Below, piece by piece: positions 13,400 to 28,800 of a stretch of 64,000 bases of DNA (its first letter is position 1; every line of letters starts with the position of its first letter). Origin of the DNA: Auanema rhodensis (Eukaryota > Nematoda > Chromadorea > Rhabditida > Rhabditidae); NCBI GenBank assembly GCA_964057225.1, contig OZ059895.1, forward strand, positions 21,276,688-21,340,687, read 5' to 3'. A program made the translations under genes and the position numbers. The notes beneath the pieces were generated by a model that was given only the letters and a program-made list of their open reading frames with translations, did no database searches and was not told where the DNA came from.

Positions 13400-15430
13400 G
13401 GATGCGGTTTTCAAAATTAGATTCCCCATGTCTATATTAGTCTAAAAACAAATTTTTGTTGATATTGGTGGATGGTAACCATGACTTTGTAATTTACGTG
13501 AACTTTAATTTATGCTAATTAAGTGTACACGTGATGTGCACTTGGTATGTAACTCGCTTCACGTGAAAGATAAAGAGATGCGGTTTTCAAAATTAGATTC
13601 CTCATATCCATATTAGTCTAAAAACGAATTTTTATTGATATTGATGCATGGTAACCATGACTTTGAAATTTACGTGAACTTTAATTTATGCTTATTAAGT
13701 GTACACATGATGTGCGCTTGGTATGTAACTCGCTTCACGTGAAAGATAAAGAGATGCGGTTTTCAAAATTAGATTCCCCATGTCCATATTAGTCTAAAAA
13801 CAAATTTTTGTTGATATTGGTGGATGGTAACCATGACTTTGAAATTTACGTGAACTTTAATTTATGCTAATTAAGTGTACACGTGATGTGCACTCGGTAT
13901 GTAACTCGCTTCACGTGAAATATGAAAAGATGCGGTTTTCAAAATTAGATTCCCCATGTCCATATTAGTCTAAAAACAAATTTTTATTGATATTGGTGCA
14001 TGGCAATCATGACTTTAAAATTTACGTGAACTTTAATTTATGCTAATTAAGTGTACACATGATGTGCACTTGGTATGTAACTCGCTTCACGTCAAAGATA
14101 AAGAGATGCGGTTTTCAAAATTAGATTCCCCATGTCCATATTAGTCTAAAAACAAATTTTTATTAATATTGGTGCTTGGTAACCATGACTTTGAAATTTA
14201 CGTGAACTTTAATTTATGCTAATTAAGTGAACACATGATGTGCACTTGGTATGTAACTCGCTTCACGTGAAAGATAGAGAGATGCGGTTTTCAAAATAGA
14301 TTCCCCATGTCCATATTAGTCTAAAAACGAATTTTTATTGATATTGATTCATGGTAACCATGACTTTGAAAATTACGTGAACTTTAATTTATGCTTATTA
14401 AGTGTACACGTGATGTGCACTTGGTATGTAACTCGCTTCACGTCAAAGATAAAGGGATGCGGTTTTCAAAATTAGATTCCCCATGTCCATATTAGTCTAA
14501 AAACAAATTTTTATGAATATTGGTGCATGGTAACCATGACTTTGAAATTTACGTGAACTTTAATTTATGCTAATTAAGTGTACACATGATGTGCACTTGG
14601 TATGTAACTCGCTTCACGTCAAAGATAAAGAGATGCGGTTTTCAAAATTAGATTCCCCATCGCTATATTAGTCTAAAAACAAATTTTTGTTGATATTGGT
14701 GGATGGTAACCATGACTTTGAAATTTACGTGAACTTTAATTTATGCTAATTAAGTGTACACATGATGTGCGCTTGGTATGTAACTTGCTTCACGTGAAAG
14801 ATAAAGGGATGCGGTTTTTAAAATTAGATTCCCCATGTCCATATTAGTCTAAAAACAAATTTTTGTTGATATTGGTGCATGGCAACCATGACTTTAAAAT
14901 TTACGTGAACTTTAATTTATGCTAATTAAGTGTACACATGATGTGCACTTGGTATGTAACTCGCTTCACGTGAAAGATAAAGAGATGCGGTTTTCAAAAT
15001 TAGATTCCCCATTTCCATATTAGTCTAAAAACAATATTTTATTGATATTGGTGCATGGCAACCATGACTTTAAAATTTACGTGAACTTTAATTTATGCTA
15101 ATTAAGTGTACACATGATGTGCACTTGGTATGTAACTCGCTTCACGTCAAAGATAAAGAGATGCGGTTTTCAAAATTAGATTTCCCATGTCCATATTAAA
15201 CTAAAAACAAATTTTTGTTGATATTGGTGGATGGTAACCATGACTTTGAAATTTACGTGAACTTTAATTTATGCTAATTAAGTGTACACATGATGTGCGC
15301 TTGGTATGTAACTTGCTTCACGTGAAAGATAAAGGGATGCGGTTTTCAAAATTAGATTCCCCATGTCCATATTAGTCTAAAAACAAATTTTTGTTGATAT
15401 TGGTGCATGGCAACCATGACTTTAAAATTT
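13400..15430 (+). repeat. SatA higher-order block, copy 1 (offset 2287 bp)
   Basis: This block recurs 2287 bp downstream (13 x 176 minus one deleted base). Shared rare variants include tatgaaaaga (13921), ggcaatcatg (14003), the one-base-deleted monomer (about 14297), ttttatgaatatt (about 14510), catcgctat (14659) and attagatttccc (about 15177). Edges are approximate: upstream and downstream neighbours no longer match at this offset. Confidence 0.8.
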
Positions 15431-15689
15431 ACGTGAACTTTAATTTATGCTAATTAAGTGTACACATGATGTGCGCTTGGTATGTAACTTGCTTCACGTG
15501 AAAGATAAAGGGATGCGGTTTTCAAAATTAGATTCCCCATGTCCATATTAGTCTAAAAACAAATTTTTGTTGATATTGGTGGATGGTAACCATGACTTTG
15601 AAATTTACGTGAACTTTAATTTATGCTAATTAAGTGTACACATGATGTGCGCTTGGTATGTAACTTGCTTCACGTGAAAGATAAAGGGA

Positions 15690-17715
15690 TGCGGTTTTCA
15701 AAATTAGATTCCCCATGTCCATATTAGTCTAAAAACAAATTTTTGTTGATATTGGTGGATGGTAACCATGACTTTGTAATTTACGTGAACTTTAATTTAT
15801 GCTAATTAAGTGTACACGTGATGTGCACTTGGTATGTAACTCGCTTCACGTGAAAGATAAAGAGATGCGGTTTTCAAAATTAGATTCCTCATGTCCATAT
15901 TAGTCTAAAAACGAATTTTTATTGATATTGATGCATGGTAACCATGACTTTGAAATTTACGTGAACTTTAATTTATGCTTATTAAGTGTACACATGATGT
16001 GCGCTTGGTATGTAACTCGCTTCACGTGAAAGATAAAGAGATGCGGTTTTCAAAATTAGATTCCCCATGTCCATATTAGTCTAAAAACAAATTTTTGTTG
16101 ATATTGGTGGATGGTAACCATGACTTTGAAATTTACGTGAACTTTAATTTATGCTAATTAAGTGTACACGTGATGTGCACTCGGTATGTAACTCGCTTCA
16201 CGTGAAATATGAAAAGATGCGGTTTTCAAAATTAGATTCCCCATGTCCATATTAGTCTAAAAACAAATTTTTATTGATATTGGTGCATGGCAATCATGAC
16301 TTTAAAATTTACGTGAACTTTAATTTATGCTAATTAAGTGTACACATGATGTGCACTTGGTATGTAACTCGCTTCACGTCAAAGATAAAGAGATGCGGTT
16401 TTCAAAATTAGATTCCCCATGTCCATATTAGTCTAAAAACAAATTTTTATTAATATTGGTGCTTGGTAACCATGACTTTGAAATTTACGTGAACTTTAAT
16501 TTATGCTAATTAAGTGAACACATGATGTGCACTTGGTATGTAACTCGCTTCACGTGAAAGATAGAGAGATGCGGTTTTCAAAATAGATTCCCCATGTCCA
16601 TATTAGTCTAAAAACGAATTTTTATTGATATTGATTCATGGTAACCATGACTTTGAAAATTACGTGAACTTTAATTTATGCTTATTAAGTGTACACGTGA
16701 TGTGCACTTGGTATGTAACTCGCTTCACGTCAAAGATAAAGGGATGCGGTTTTCAAAATTAGATTCCCCATGTCCATATTAGTCTAAAAACAAATTTTTA
16801 TGAATATTGGTGCATGGTAACCATGACTTTGAAATTTACGTGAACTTTAATTTATGCTAATTAAGTGTACACATGATGTGCACTTGGTATGTAACTCGCT
16901 TCACGTCAAAGATAAAGAGATGCGGTTTTCAAAATTAGATTCCCCATCGCTATATTAGTCTAAAAACAAATTTTTGTTGATATTGGTGGATGGTAACCAT
17001 GACTTTGAAATTTACGTGAACTTTAATTTATGCTAATTAAGTGTACACATGATGTGCGCTTGGTATGTAACTTGCTTCACGTGAAAGATAAAGGGATGCG
17101 GTTTTCAAAATTAGATTCCCCATGTCCATATTAGTCTAAAAACAAATTTTTATTAATATTGGTGCATGGCAACCATGACTTTAAAATTTACGTGAACTTT
17201 AATTTATGCTAATTAAGTGTACACATGATGTGCACTTGGTATGTAACTCGCTTCACGTGAAAGATAAAGAGATGCGGTTTTCAAAATTAGATTCCCCATT
17301 TCCATATTAGTCTAAAAACAATATTTTATTGATATTGGTGCATGGCAACCATGACTTTAAAATTTACGTGAACTTTAATTTATGCTAATTAAGTGTACAC
17401 ATGATGTGCACTTGGTATGTAACTCGCTTCACGTCAAAGATAAAGAGATGCGGTTTTCAAAATTAGATTTCCCATGTCCATATTAGTCTAAAAACAAATT
17501 TTTGTTGATATTGGTGGATGGTAACCATGACTTTGAAATTTACGTGAACTTTAATTTATGCTAATTAAGTGTACACATGATGTGCGCTTGGTATGTAACT
17601 TGCTTCACGTGAAAGATAAAGGGATGCGGTTTTCAAAATTAGATTCCCCATGTCCATATTAGTCTAAAAACAAATTTTTGTTGATATTGGTGCATGGCAA
17701 CCATGACTTTAAAAT
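15690..17715 (+). repeat. SatA higher-order block, copy 2 (offset 2287 bp)
   Basis: Second copy of the block near 13400-15430. The same rare variants appear at 16208, 16290, about 16584, about 16798, 16946 and about 17464. A few private differences separate the two copies: attaaactaaaa at about 15197 is attagtctaaaa here, and cctcatatcc at 13602 is cctcatgtcc here. They are therefore not an exact assembly duplicate. Confidence 0.8.
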
Positions 17716-18102
17716 TTACGTGAACTTTAATTTATGCTAATTAAGTGTACACATGATGTGCACTTGGTATGTAACTCGCTTCACGTGAAAGATAAAGAGA
17801 TGCAGTTTTCAAAATTAGATTCCCCATGTCCATATTAGTCTAACAACAAATTTTGGTTGATATTGGTGAATGGTAACCATGACTTTGAAATTTACGTGAA
17901 CTTTAATTTATGCTAATTAAGTGTACACATGATGTGCGCTTGGTATGTAACTCGCTTCACGTGAAAGATAAAGAGATGCGGTTTTCAAAATTAGATTCCT
18001 CATGTCCATACTAGTCTAAAAACGAATTTTTATTGATATTGATGCATGGTAACCATGACTTTGAAATTTACGTGAACTTTAATTTATGCTTATTAAGTGT
18101 AC

Positions 18103-18982
18103 ACGTGATGTGCACTTGGTATGTAACTTGCTTCACGTGAAAGATAAAGGGATGCGGTTTTCAAAATTAGATTCCCCATGTCCATATTAGTCTAAAAACA
18201 AATTTTTGTTGATATTGGTGGATGGTAACCATGACTTTGTAATTTACGTGAACTTTAATTTATGCTAATTAAGTGTACACGTGATGTGCACTTGGTATGT
18301 AACTCGCTTCACGTGAAAGATAAAGAGATGCGGTTTTCAAAATTAGATTCCTCATGTCCATATTAGTCTAAAAACGAATTTTTATTGATATTGATGCATG
18401 GTAACCATGACTTTGAAATTTACGTGAACTTTAATTTATGCTTATTAAGTGTACACATGATGTGCGCTTGGTATGTAACTCGCTTCAAGTGAAAGATAAA
18501 GAGATGCGGTTTTCAAAATTAGATTCCCCATGTTCATATTAGTCTAAAAACAAATTTTTGTTGATATTGGTGGATGGTAACCATGACTTTGAAATTTACG
18601 TGAACTTTAATTTATGCTAATTAAGTGTACACGTGATGTGCACTCGGTATGTAACTCGCTTCACGTGAAATATGAAGAGATGCGGTTTTCAAAATTAGAT
18701 TCCCCATGTCCATATTAGTCTAAAAACAAATTCTTATTGATATTGGTGCATGGCAACCATGACTTTAAAATTTACGTGAACTTTAATTTATGCTAATTAA
18801 GTGTACACATGATGTGCACTTGGTATGTAACTCGCTTCACGTCAAAGATAAAGAGCTGCGGTTTTCAAAATTAGATTCCCCATGTCCATATTAGTCTAAA
18901 AACAAATTTTTATTAATATTGGTGCTTGGTAACCATGACTTTGAAATTTACGTGAACTTTAATTTATGCTAATTAAGTGAAC
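18103..18982 (+). repeat. 880-bp (five-monomer) tandem duplication, copy 1
   Basis: Four rare variants recur exactly 880 bp later: ttcaagtgaaag (18484), catgttcat (about 18531), aaattcttattg (18729) and aagagctgcgg (18851). The right edge is marked by the chimeric string gtgaacacgtgatg at 18978, which joins the gtgaacacatg and gtgtacacgtg variants and looks like the crossover point. Confidence 0.85.
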
Positions 18983-19862
18983 ACGTGATGTGCACTTGGT
19001 ATGTAACTTGCTTCACGTGAAAGATAAAGGGATGCGGTTTTCAAAATTAGATTCCCCATGTCCATATTAGTCTAAAAACAAATTTTTGTTGATATTGGTG
19101 GATGGTAACCATGACTTTGTAATTTACGTGAACTTTAATTTATGCTAATTAAGTGTACACGTGATGTGCACTTGGTATGTAACTCGCTTCACGTGAAAGA
19201 TAAAGAGATGCGGTTTTCAAAATTAGATTCCTCATGTCCATATTAGTCTAAAAACGAATTTTTATTGATATTGATGCATGGTAACCATGACTTTGAAATT
19301 TACGTGAACTTTAATTTATGCTAATTAAGTGAACACATGATGTGCACTTGGTATGTAACTCGCTTCAAGTGAAAGATAAAGAGATGCGGTTTTCAAAATT
19401 AGATTCCCCATGTTCATATTAGTCTAAAAACAAATTTTTGTTGATATTGGTGGATGGTAACCATGACTTTGAAATTTACGTGAACTTTAATTTATGCTAA
19501 TTAAGTGTACACGTGATGTGCACTCGGTATGTAACTCGCTTCACGTGAAATATGAAGAGATGCGGTTTTCAAAATTAGATTCCCCATGTCCATATTAGTC
19601 TAAAAACAAATTCTTATTGATATTGGTGCATGGCAACCATGACTTTAAAATTTACGTGAACTTTAATTTATGCTAATTAAGTGTACACATGATGTGCACT
19701 TGGTATGTAACTCGCTTCACGTCAAAGATAAAGAGCTGCGGTTTTCAAAATTAGATTCCCCATGTCCATATTAGTCTAAAAACAAATTTTTATTAATATT
19801 GGTGCTTGGTAACCATGACTTTGAAATTTACGTGAACTTTAATTTATGCTAATTAAGTGAAC
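18983..19862 (+). repeat. 880-bp (five-monomer) tandem duplication, copy 2
   Basis: Second copy, with the same rare variants at 19364, about 19411, 19609 and 19731. It matches copy 1 throughout except for a cluster near 19323-19350. There ctaattaagtgaacacatg with gtgcac replaces cttattaagtgtacacatg with gtgcgc, a patch best explained by conversion from another monomer type. Confidence 0.85.
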
Positions 19863-22800
19863 ACATGATGTGCACTTGGTATGTAACTCGCTTCACGTGA
19901 AAGATAGAGAGATGCGGTTTTCAAAATAGATTCCCCATGTCCATATTAGTCTAAAAACGAATTTTTATTGATATTGATTCATGGTAACCATGACTTTGAA
20001 AATTACGTGAACTTTAATTTATGCTTATTAAGTGTACACGTGATGTGCACTTGGTATGTAACTCGCTTCACGTCAAAGATAAAGGGATGCGGTTTTCAAA
20101 ATTAGATTCCCCATGTCCATATTAGTCTAAAAACAAATTTTTATTAATATTGGTGCATGGTAACCATGACTTTGAAATTTACGTGAACTTTAATTTATGC
20201 TAATTAAGTGAACACATGATGTGCACTTGGTATGTAACTCGCTTCACGTGGAAGATAGAGAGATGCGGTTTTCAAAATAAATTCCCCATGTCCATATTAG
20301 TCTAAAAACGAATTTTTGTTGATATTGATTCATGGTAACCATGACTTTGAAAATTACGTGAACTTTAATTTATGCTTATTAAGTGTACACGTGATGTGCA
20401 CTTGGTATGTAACTCGCTTCACGTGAAAGATAAAGGGATGCGGTTTTCAAAATTAGATTCCCCATGTCCATATTAGTCTAAAAACAAATTTTTGTTGATA
20501 TTGGTGGATGGTAACCATGACTTTGTAATTTACGTGAACTTTAATTTATGCTAATTAAGTGTACACGTGATGTGCACTTGGTATGTAACTCGCTTCACGT
20601 GAAAGATAAAGAGATGCGGTTTTCAAAATTAGATTCCTCATGTCCATATTAGTCTAAAAACGAATTTTTATTGATATTGATGCATGGTAACCATGACTTT
20701 GAAATTTACGTGAACTTTAATTTATGCTTATTAAGTGTACACATGATGTGCGCTTGGTATGTAACTCGCTTCACGTGAAAGATAAAGAGATGCGGTTTTC
20801 AAAATTAGATTCCCCATGTCCATATTAGTCTAAAAACAAATTTTTGTTGATATTGGTGGATGGTAACCATGACTTTGAAATTTACGTGAACTTTAATTTA
20901 TGCTAATTAAGTGTACACGTGATGTGCACTCGGTATGTAACTCGCTTCACGTGAAATATGAAGAGATGCGGTTTTCAAAATTAGATTCCCCATGTCCATA
21001 TTAGTCTAAAAACAAATTTTTATTGATATTGGTGCATGGCAATCATGACTTTAAAATTTACGTGAACTTTAATTTATGCTAATTAAGTGTACACATGATG
21101 TGCACTTGGTATGTAACTCGCTTCACGTCAAAGATAAAGAGATGCGGTTTTCAAAATTAGATTCCCCATGTCCATATTAGTCTAAAAACAAATTTTTATT
21201 AATATTGGTGCTTGGTAACCATGACTTTGAAATTTACGTGAACTTTAATTTATGCTAATTAAGTGAACACATGATGTGCACTTGGTATGTAACTCGCTTC
21301 ACGTGAAAGATAGAGAGATGCGGTTTTCAAAATAGATTCCCCATGTCCATATTAGTCTAAAAACGAATTTTTATTGATATTGATTCATGGTAACCATGAC
21401 TTTGAAAATTACGTGAACTTTAATTTATGCTTATTAAGTGTACACGTGATGTGCACTTGGTATGTAACTCGCTTCACGTCAAAGATAAAGGGATGCGGTT
21501 TTCAAAATTAGATTCCCCATGTCCATATTAGTCTAAAAACAAATTTTTGTTGATATTGGTGGATGGTAACCATGACTTTGAAATTTACGTGAACTTTAAT
21601 TTATGCTAATTAAGTGTACACATGATGTGCGCTTGGTATATAACTTGCTTCACGTGAAAGATAAAGGGATGCGGTTTTCAAAATTAGATTCCCCATGTCC
21701 ATATTAGTCTAAAAACAAATTTTTGTTGATATTGGTGCATGGCAACCATGACTTTAAAATTTACGTGAACTTTAATTTATGCTAATTAAGTGTACACATG
21801 ATGTGCACTTGGTATGTAACTCGCTTCACGTGAAAGATAAAGAGATGCAGTTTTCAAAATTAGATTCCCCATGTCCATATTAGTCTAAAAACAAATTTTT
21901 GTTGATATTGGTGAATGGTAACCATGACTTTGAAATTTACGTGAACTTTAATTTATGCTAATTAAGTGTACACATGATGTGCGCTTGGTATGTAACTTGC
22001 TTCACGTGAAAGATAAAGGGATGCGGTTTTCAAAATTAGATTCCCCATGTCCATATTAGTCTAAAAACAAATTTTTGTTGATATTGGTGCATGGCAACCA
22101 TGACTTTAAAATTTACGTGAACTTTAATTTATGCTAATTAAGTGTACACATGATGTGCACTTGGTATGTAACTCGCTTCACGTCAAAGATAAAGAGATGC
22201 GGTTTTCAAAATTAGATTCCCCATGTCCATATTAGTCTAAAAACAAATTTTTGTTGATATTGGTGGATGGTAACCATGACTTTGTAATTTACGTGAACTT
22301 TAATTTATGCTAATTAAGTGTACACATGATGTGCGCTTGGTATGTAACTCGCTTCACGTGAAAGATAAAGAGATGCGGTTTTCAAAATTAGATTCCCCAT
22401 TTCCATATTAGTCTAAAAACAATATTTTATTGATATTGGTGCATGGCAACCATGACTTTAAAATTTACGTGAACTTTAATTTATGCTAATTAAGTGTACA
22501 CATGATGTGCACTTGGTATGTAACTCGCTTCACGTCAAAGATAAAGAGATGCGGTTTTCAAAATTAGATTCACCATGTCCATATTAGTCTAAAAACAAAT
22601 TTTTATTAATATTGGTGCATGGTAACCATGACTTTGAAATTTACGTGAACTTTAATTTATGCTAATTAAGTGTACACATGATGTGCGCTTGGTATGTAAC
22701 TCGCTTCACGTGAAAGATAAAGAGATGCGGTTTTCAAAATTAGATTCCTCATGTCCATACTAGTCTAAAAACGAATTTTTATTGATATTGATGCATGGTA

Positions 22801-25800
22801 ACCATGACTTTGAAATTTACGTGAACTTTAATTTATGCTTATTAAGTGTACACGTGATGTGCACTTGGTATGTAACTTGCTTCACGTGAAAGATAAAGGG
22901 ATACGGTTTTCAAAATTAGATTCCCCATGTCCATATTAGTCTAAAAACAAATTTTTGTTGATATTGGTGGATGGTAACCACGACTTTGTAATTTACGTGA
23001 ACTTTAATTTATGCTAATTAAGTGTACACGTGATGTGCACTTGGTATGTAACTTGCTTCACGTGAAAGATAAAGGGATGCGGTTTTCAAAATTAGATTCC
23101 CCATTTCCATATTAGTCTAAAAACAATATTTTATTGATATTGGTGCATGGCAACCATGACTTTAAAATTTACGTGAACTTTAATTTATGCTGATTAAGTG
23201 TACACATGATGTGCACTTGGTATGTAACTCGCTTCACGTCAAAGATAAAGAGATGCGGTTTTCAAAATTAGATTCCCCATGTCCATATTAGTCTAAAAAC
23301 AAATTTTTATTAATATTGGTGCATGGTAACCATGACTTTGAAATTTACGTGAACTTTAATTTATGCTAATTAAGTGTACACATGAAGTGCGCTTGGTATG
23401 TAACTCGCTTCACGTGAAAGATAAAGAGATGCGGTTTTCAAAATTAGATTCCTCATGTCCATACTAGTCTAAAAACGAATTTTTATTGATATTGATGCAT
23501 GGTAACCATGACTTTGAAATTTACGTGAACTTTAATTTATGCTTATTAAGTGTACACGTGATGTGCACTTGGTATGTAACTCGCTTCACGTGAAAGATAA
23601 AGAGATGCGGTTTTCAAAATTAGATTCCTCATGTCCATATTAGTCTAAAAACGAATTTTTATTGATATTGATGCATGGTAACCATGACTTTGAAATTTAC
23701 GTGAACTTTAATTTATGCTTATTAAGTGTACACATGATGTGCACTCGGTATGTAACTCGCTTCACGTGAAATATGAAGAGATGCGGTTTTCAAAATTAGA
23801 TTCCCCATGTCCATATTAGTCTAAAAACAAATTTTTATTGATATTGGTGCATGGCAATCATGACTTTAAAATTTACGTGAACTTTAATTTATGCTAATTA
23901 AGTGTACACATGATGTGCACTTGGTATGTAACTCGCTTCACGTCAAAGATAAAGAGATGCGGTTTTCAAAATTAGATTCCCCATGTCCATATTAGTCTAA
24001 AAACAAATTTTTATTAATATTGGTGCTTGGTAACCATGACTTTGAAATTTACGTGAACTTTAATTTATGCTAATTAAGTGAACACATGATGTGCACTTGG
24101 TATGTAACTCGCTTCACGTGAAAGATAGAGAGATGCGGTTTTCAAAATAGATTCCCCATGTCCATATTAGTCTAAAAACGAATTTTTATTGATATTGATT
24201 CATGGTAACCATGACTTTGAAAATTACGTGAACTTTAATTTATGCTTATTAAGTGTACACGTGATGTGCACTTGGTATGTAACTCGCTTCACGTGAAAGA
24301 TAAAGAGATGCGGTTTTCAAAATTAGATTCCCCATTTCCATATTAGTCTAAAAACAATATTTTATTGATATTGGTGCATGGCAACCATGACTTTAAAATT
24401 TACGTGAACTTTAATTTATGCTAATTAAGTGTACACATGATGTGCACTTGGTATGTAACTCGCTTCACGTCAAAGATAAAGAGATGCGGTTTTCAAAATT
24501 AGATTCCCCATGTCCATATTAGTCTAAAAACAAATTTTTGTTGATATTGGTGGATGGTAACCATGACTTTGAAATTTACGTGAACTTTAATTTATGCTAA
24601 TTAAGTGTACACATGATGTGCGCTTGGTATGTAACTTGCTTCACGTGAAAGATAAAGGGATGCGGTTTTCAAAATTAGATTCCCCATGTCCATATTAGTC
24701 TAAAAACAAATTTTTGTTGATATTGGTGCATGGCAACCATGACTTTAAAATTTACGTGAACTTTAATTTATGCTAATTAAGTGTACACATGATGTGCACT
24801 TGGTATGTAACTCGCTTCACGTGAAAGATAAAGAGATGCAGTTTTCAAAATTAGATTCCCCATGTCCATATTAGTCTAAAAACAAATTTTTGTTGATATT
24901 GGTGAATGGTAACCATGACTTTGAAATTTACGTGAACTTTAATTTATGCTAATTAAGTGTACACATGATGTGCACTTGGTATGTAACTCGCTTCACGTCA
25001 AAGATAAAGAGATGCGGTTTTCAAAATTAGATTCCCCATGTCCATATTAGTCTAAAAACAAATTTTTGTTGATATTGGTGGATGGTAACCATGACTTTGA
25101 AATTTACGTGAACTTTAATTTATGCTAATTAAGTGTACACATGATGTGCGCTTGGTATGTAACTTGCTTCACGTGAAAGATAAAGGGATGCGGTTTTCAA
25201 AATTAGATTCCCCATGTCCATATTAGTCTAAAAACAAATTTTTGTTGATATTGGTGCATGGCAACCATGACTTTAAAATTTACGTGAACTTTAATTTATG
25301 CTAATTAAGTGTACACATGATGTGCACTTGGTATGTAACTCGCTTCACGTGAAAGATAAAGAGATGCAGTTTTCAAAATTAGATTCCCCATGTCCATATT
25401 AGTCTAAAAACAAATTTTTGTTGATATTGGTGAATGGTAACCATGACTTTGAAATTTACGTGAACTTTAATTTATGCTAATTAAGTGTACACGTGATGTG
25501 CACTCGGTATGTAACTCGCTTCACGTGAAATATGAAGAGATGCGGTTTTAAAAATTAGATTCCCCATGTCCATATTAGTCTAAAAACAAATTTTTATTGA
25601 TATTGGTGCATGGCAATCATGACTTTAAAATTTACGTGAACTTTAATTTATGCTAATTAAGTGTACACATGATGTGCACTTGGTATGTAACTCGCTTCAC
25701 GTCAAAGATAAAGAGATGCGGTTTTCAAAATTAGATTCCCCATGTCCATATTAGTCTAAAAACAAATTTTTATTAATATTGGTGCTTGGTAACCATGACT

Positions 25801-28800
25801 TTGAAATTTACGTGAACTTTAATTTATGCTAATTAAGTGAACACATGATGTGCACTTGGTATGTAACTCGCTTCACGTGAAAGATAGAGAGATGCGGTTT
25901 TCAAAATAGATTCCCCATGTCCATATTAGTCTAAAAACGAATTTTTATTGATATTGATTCATGGTAACCATGACTTTGAAAATTACGTGAACTTTAATTT
26001 ATGCTTATTAAGTGTACACGTGATGTGCACTTGGTATGTAACTCGCTTCACGTCAAAGATAAAGGGATGCGGTTTTCAAAATTAGATTCCCCATGTCCAT
26101 ATTAGTCTAAAAACAAATTTTTATGAATATTGGTGCATGGTAACCATGACTTTGAAATTTACGTGAACTTTAATTTATGCTAATTAAGTGTACACATGAT
26201 GTGCACTTGGTATGTAACTCGCTTCACGTCAAAGATAAAGAGATGCGGTTTTCAAAATTAGATTCCCCATCGCTATATTAGTCTAAAAACAAATTTTTGT
26301 TGATATTGGTGGATGGTAACCATGACTTTGAAATTTACGTGAACTTTAATTTATGCTAATTAAGTGTACACATGATGTGCGCTTGGTATGTAACTTGCTT
26401 CACGTGAAAGATAAAGGGATGCGGTTTTCAAAATTAGATTCCCCATGTCCATATTAGTCTAAAAACAAATTTTTGTTGATATTGGTGCATGGCAACCATG
26501 ACTTTAAAATTTACGTGAACTTTAATTTATGCTAATTAAGTGTACACATGATGTGCACTTGGTATGTAACTCGCTTCACGTGAAAGATAAAGAGATGCGG
26601 TTTTCAAAATTAGATTCCCCATTTCCATATTAGTCTAAAAACAATATTTTATTGATATTGGTGCATGGCAACCATGACTTTAAAATTTACGTGAACTTTA
26701 ATTTATGCTAATTAAGTGTACACATGATGTGCACTTGGTATGTAACTCGCTTCACGTCAAAGATAAAGAGATGCGGTTTTCAAAATTAGATTCCCCATGT
26801 CCATATTAGTCTAAAAACAAATTTTTGTTGATATTGGTGGATGGTAACCATGACTTTGAAATTTACGTGAACTTTAATTTATGCTAATTAAGTGTACACA
26901 TGATGTGCGCTTGGTATGTAACTTGCTTCACGTGAAAGATAAAGGGATGCGGTTTTCAAAATTAGATTCCCCATGTCCATATTAGTCTAAAAACAAATTT
27001 TTGTTGATATTGGTGCATGGCAACCATGACTTTAAAATTTACGTGAACTTTAATTTATGCTAATTAAGTGTACACATGATGTGCACTTGGTATGTAACTC
27101 GCTTCACGTGAAAGATAAAGAGATGCAGTTTTCAAAATTAGATTCCCCATGTCCATATTAGTCTGAAAACAAATTTTTGTTGATATTGGTGAATGGTAAC
27201 CATGACTTTGAAATTTACGTGAACTTTAATTTATGCTAATTAAGTGTACACATGATGTGCACTTGGTATGTAACTCGCTTCACGTCAAAGATAAAGAGAT
27301 GCGGTTTTCAAAATTAGATTCCCCATGTCCATATTAGTCTAAAAACAAATTTTTGTTGATATTGGTGAATGGTAACCATGACTTTGAAATTTACGTGAAC
27401 TTTAATTTATGCTAATTAAGTGTACACATGATGTGCGCTTGGTATGTAACTTGCTTCACGTGAAAGATAAAGGGATGCGGTTTTCAAAATTAGATTCCCC
27501 ATGTCCATATTAGTCTAAAAACAAATTTTTGTTGATATTGGTGCATGGCAACCATGACTTTAAAATTTACGTGAACTTTAATTTATGCTAATTAAGTGTA
27601 CACATGATGTGCACTTGGTATGTAACTCGCTTCACGTGAAAGATAAAGAGATGCAGTTTTCAAAATTAGATTCCCCATGTCCATATTAGTCTAAAAACAA
27701 ATTTTTATTGATATTGGTGCATGGCAACCATGACTTTAAAATTTACGTGAACTTTAATTTATGCTAATTAAGTGTACACATGATGTGCGCTTGGTATGTA
27801 ACTTGCTTCACGTGAAAGATAAAGGGATGCGGTTTTCAAAATTAGATTCCCCATGTCCATATTAGTCTAAAAACAAATTTTTGTTTATATTGGTGCATGG
27901 CAACCATGACTTTGAAATTTACGTGAACTTTAATTTATGCTAATTAAGTGTACACATGATGTGCGCTTGGTATGTAACTTGCTTCACGTGAAAGATAAAG
28001 GGATGCGGTTTTCAAAATTAGATTCCCCATGTCCATATTAGTCTAAAAACAAATTTTTATTAATATTGGTGCATGGTAACCATGACTTTGAAATTTACGT
28101 GAACTTTAATTTATGCTAATTAAGTGTACACATGATGTGCGCTTGGTATGTAACTCGCTTCACGTGAAAGATAAAGAGATGCGGTTTTCAAAATTAGATT
28201 CCCCATTTCCATATTAGTCTAAAAACAATATTTTATTGATATTGGTGCATGGCAACCATGACTTTAAAATTTACGTGAACTTTAATTTATGCTAATTAAG
28301 TGTACACATGATGTGCACTTGGTATGTAACTCGCTTCACGTCAAAGATAAAGAGATGCGGTTTTCAAAATTAGATTCCCCATGTCCATATTAGTCTAAAA
28401 ACAAATTTTTATGAATATTGGTGCATGGTAACCATGACTTTGAAATTTACGTGAACTTTAATTTATGCTAATTAAGTGTACACATGATGTGCACTTGGTA
28501 TGTAACTCGCTTCACGTCAAAGATAAAGAGATGCGGTTTTCAAAATTAGATTCCCCATCGCTATATTAGTCTAAAAACAAATTTTTGTTGATATTGGTGG
28601 ATGGTAACCATGACTTTGAAATTTACGTGAACTTTAATTTATGCTAATTAAGTGTACACATGATGTGCGCTTGGTATGTAACTTGCTTCACGTGAAAGAT
28701 AAAGGGATGCGGTTTTCAAAATTAGATTCCCCATGTCCATATTAGTCTAAAAACAAAATTTTGTTGTTATTGGTGCATGGCAACCATGACTTTAAAATTT

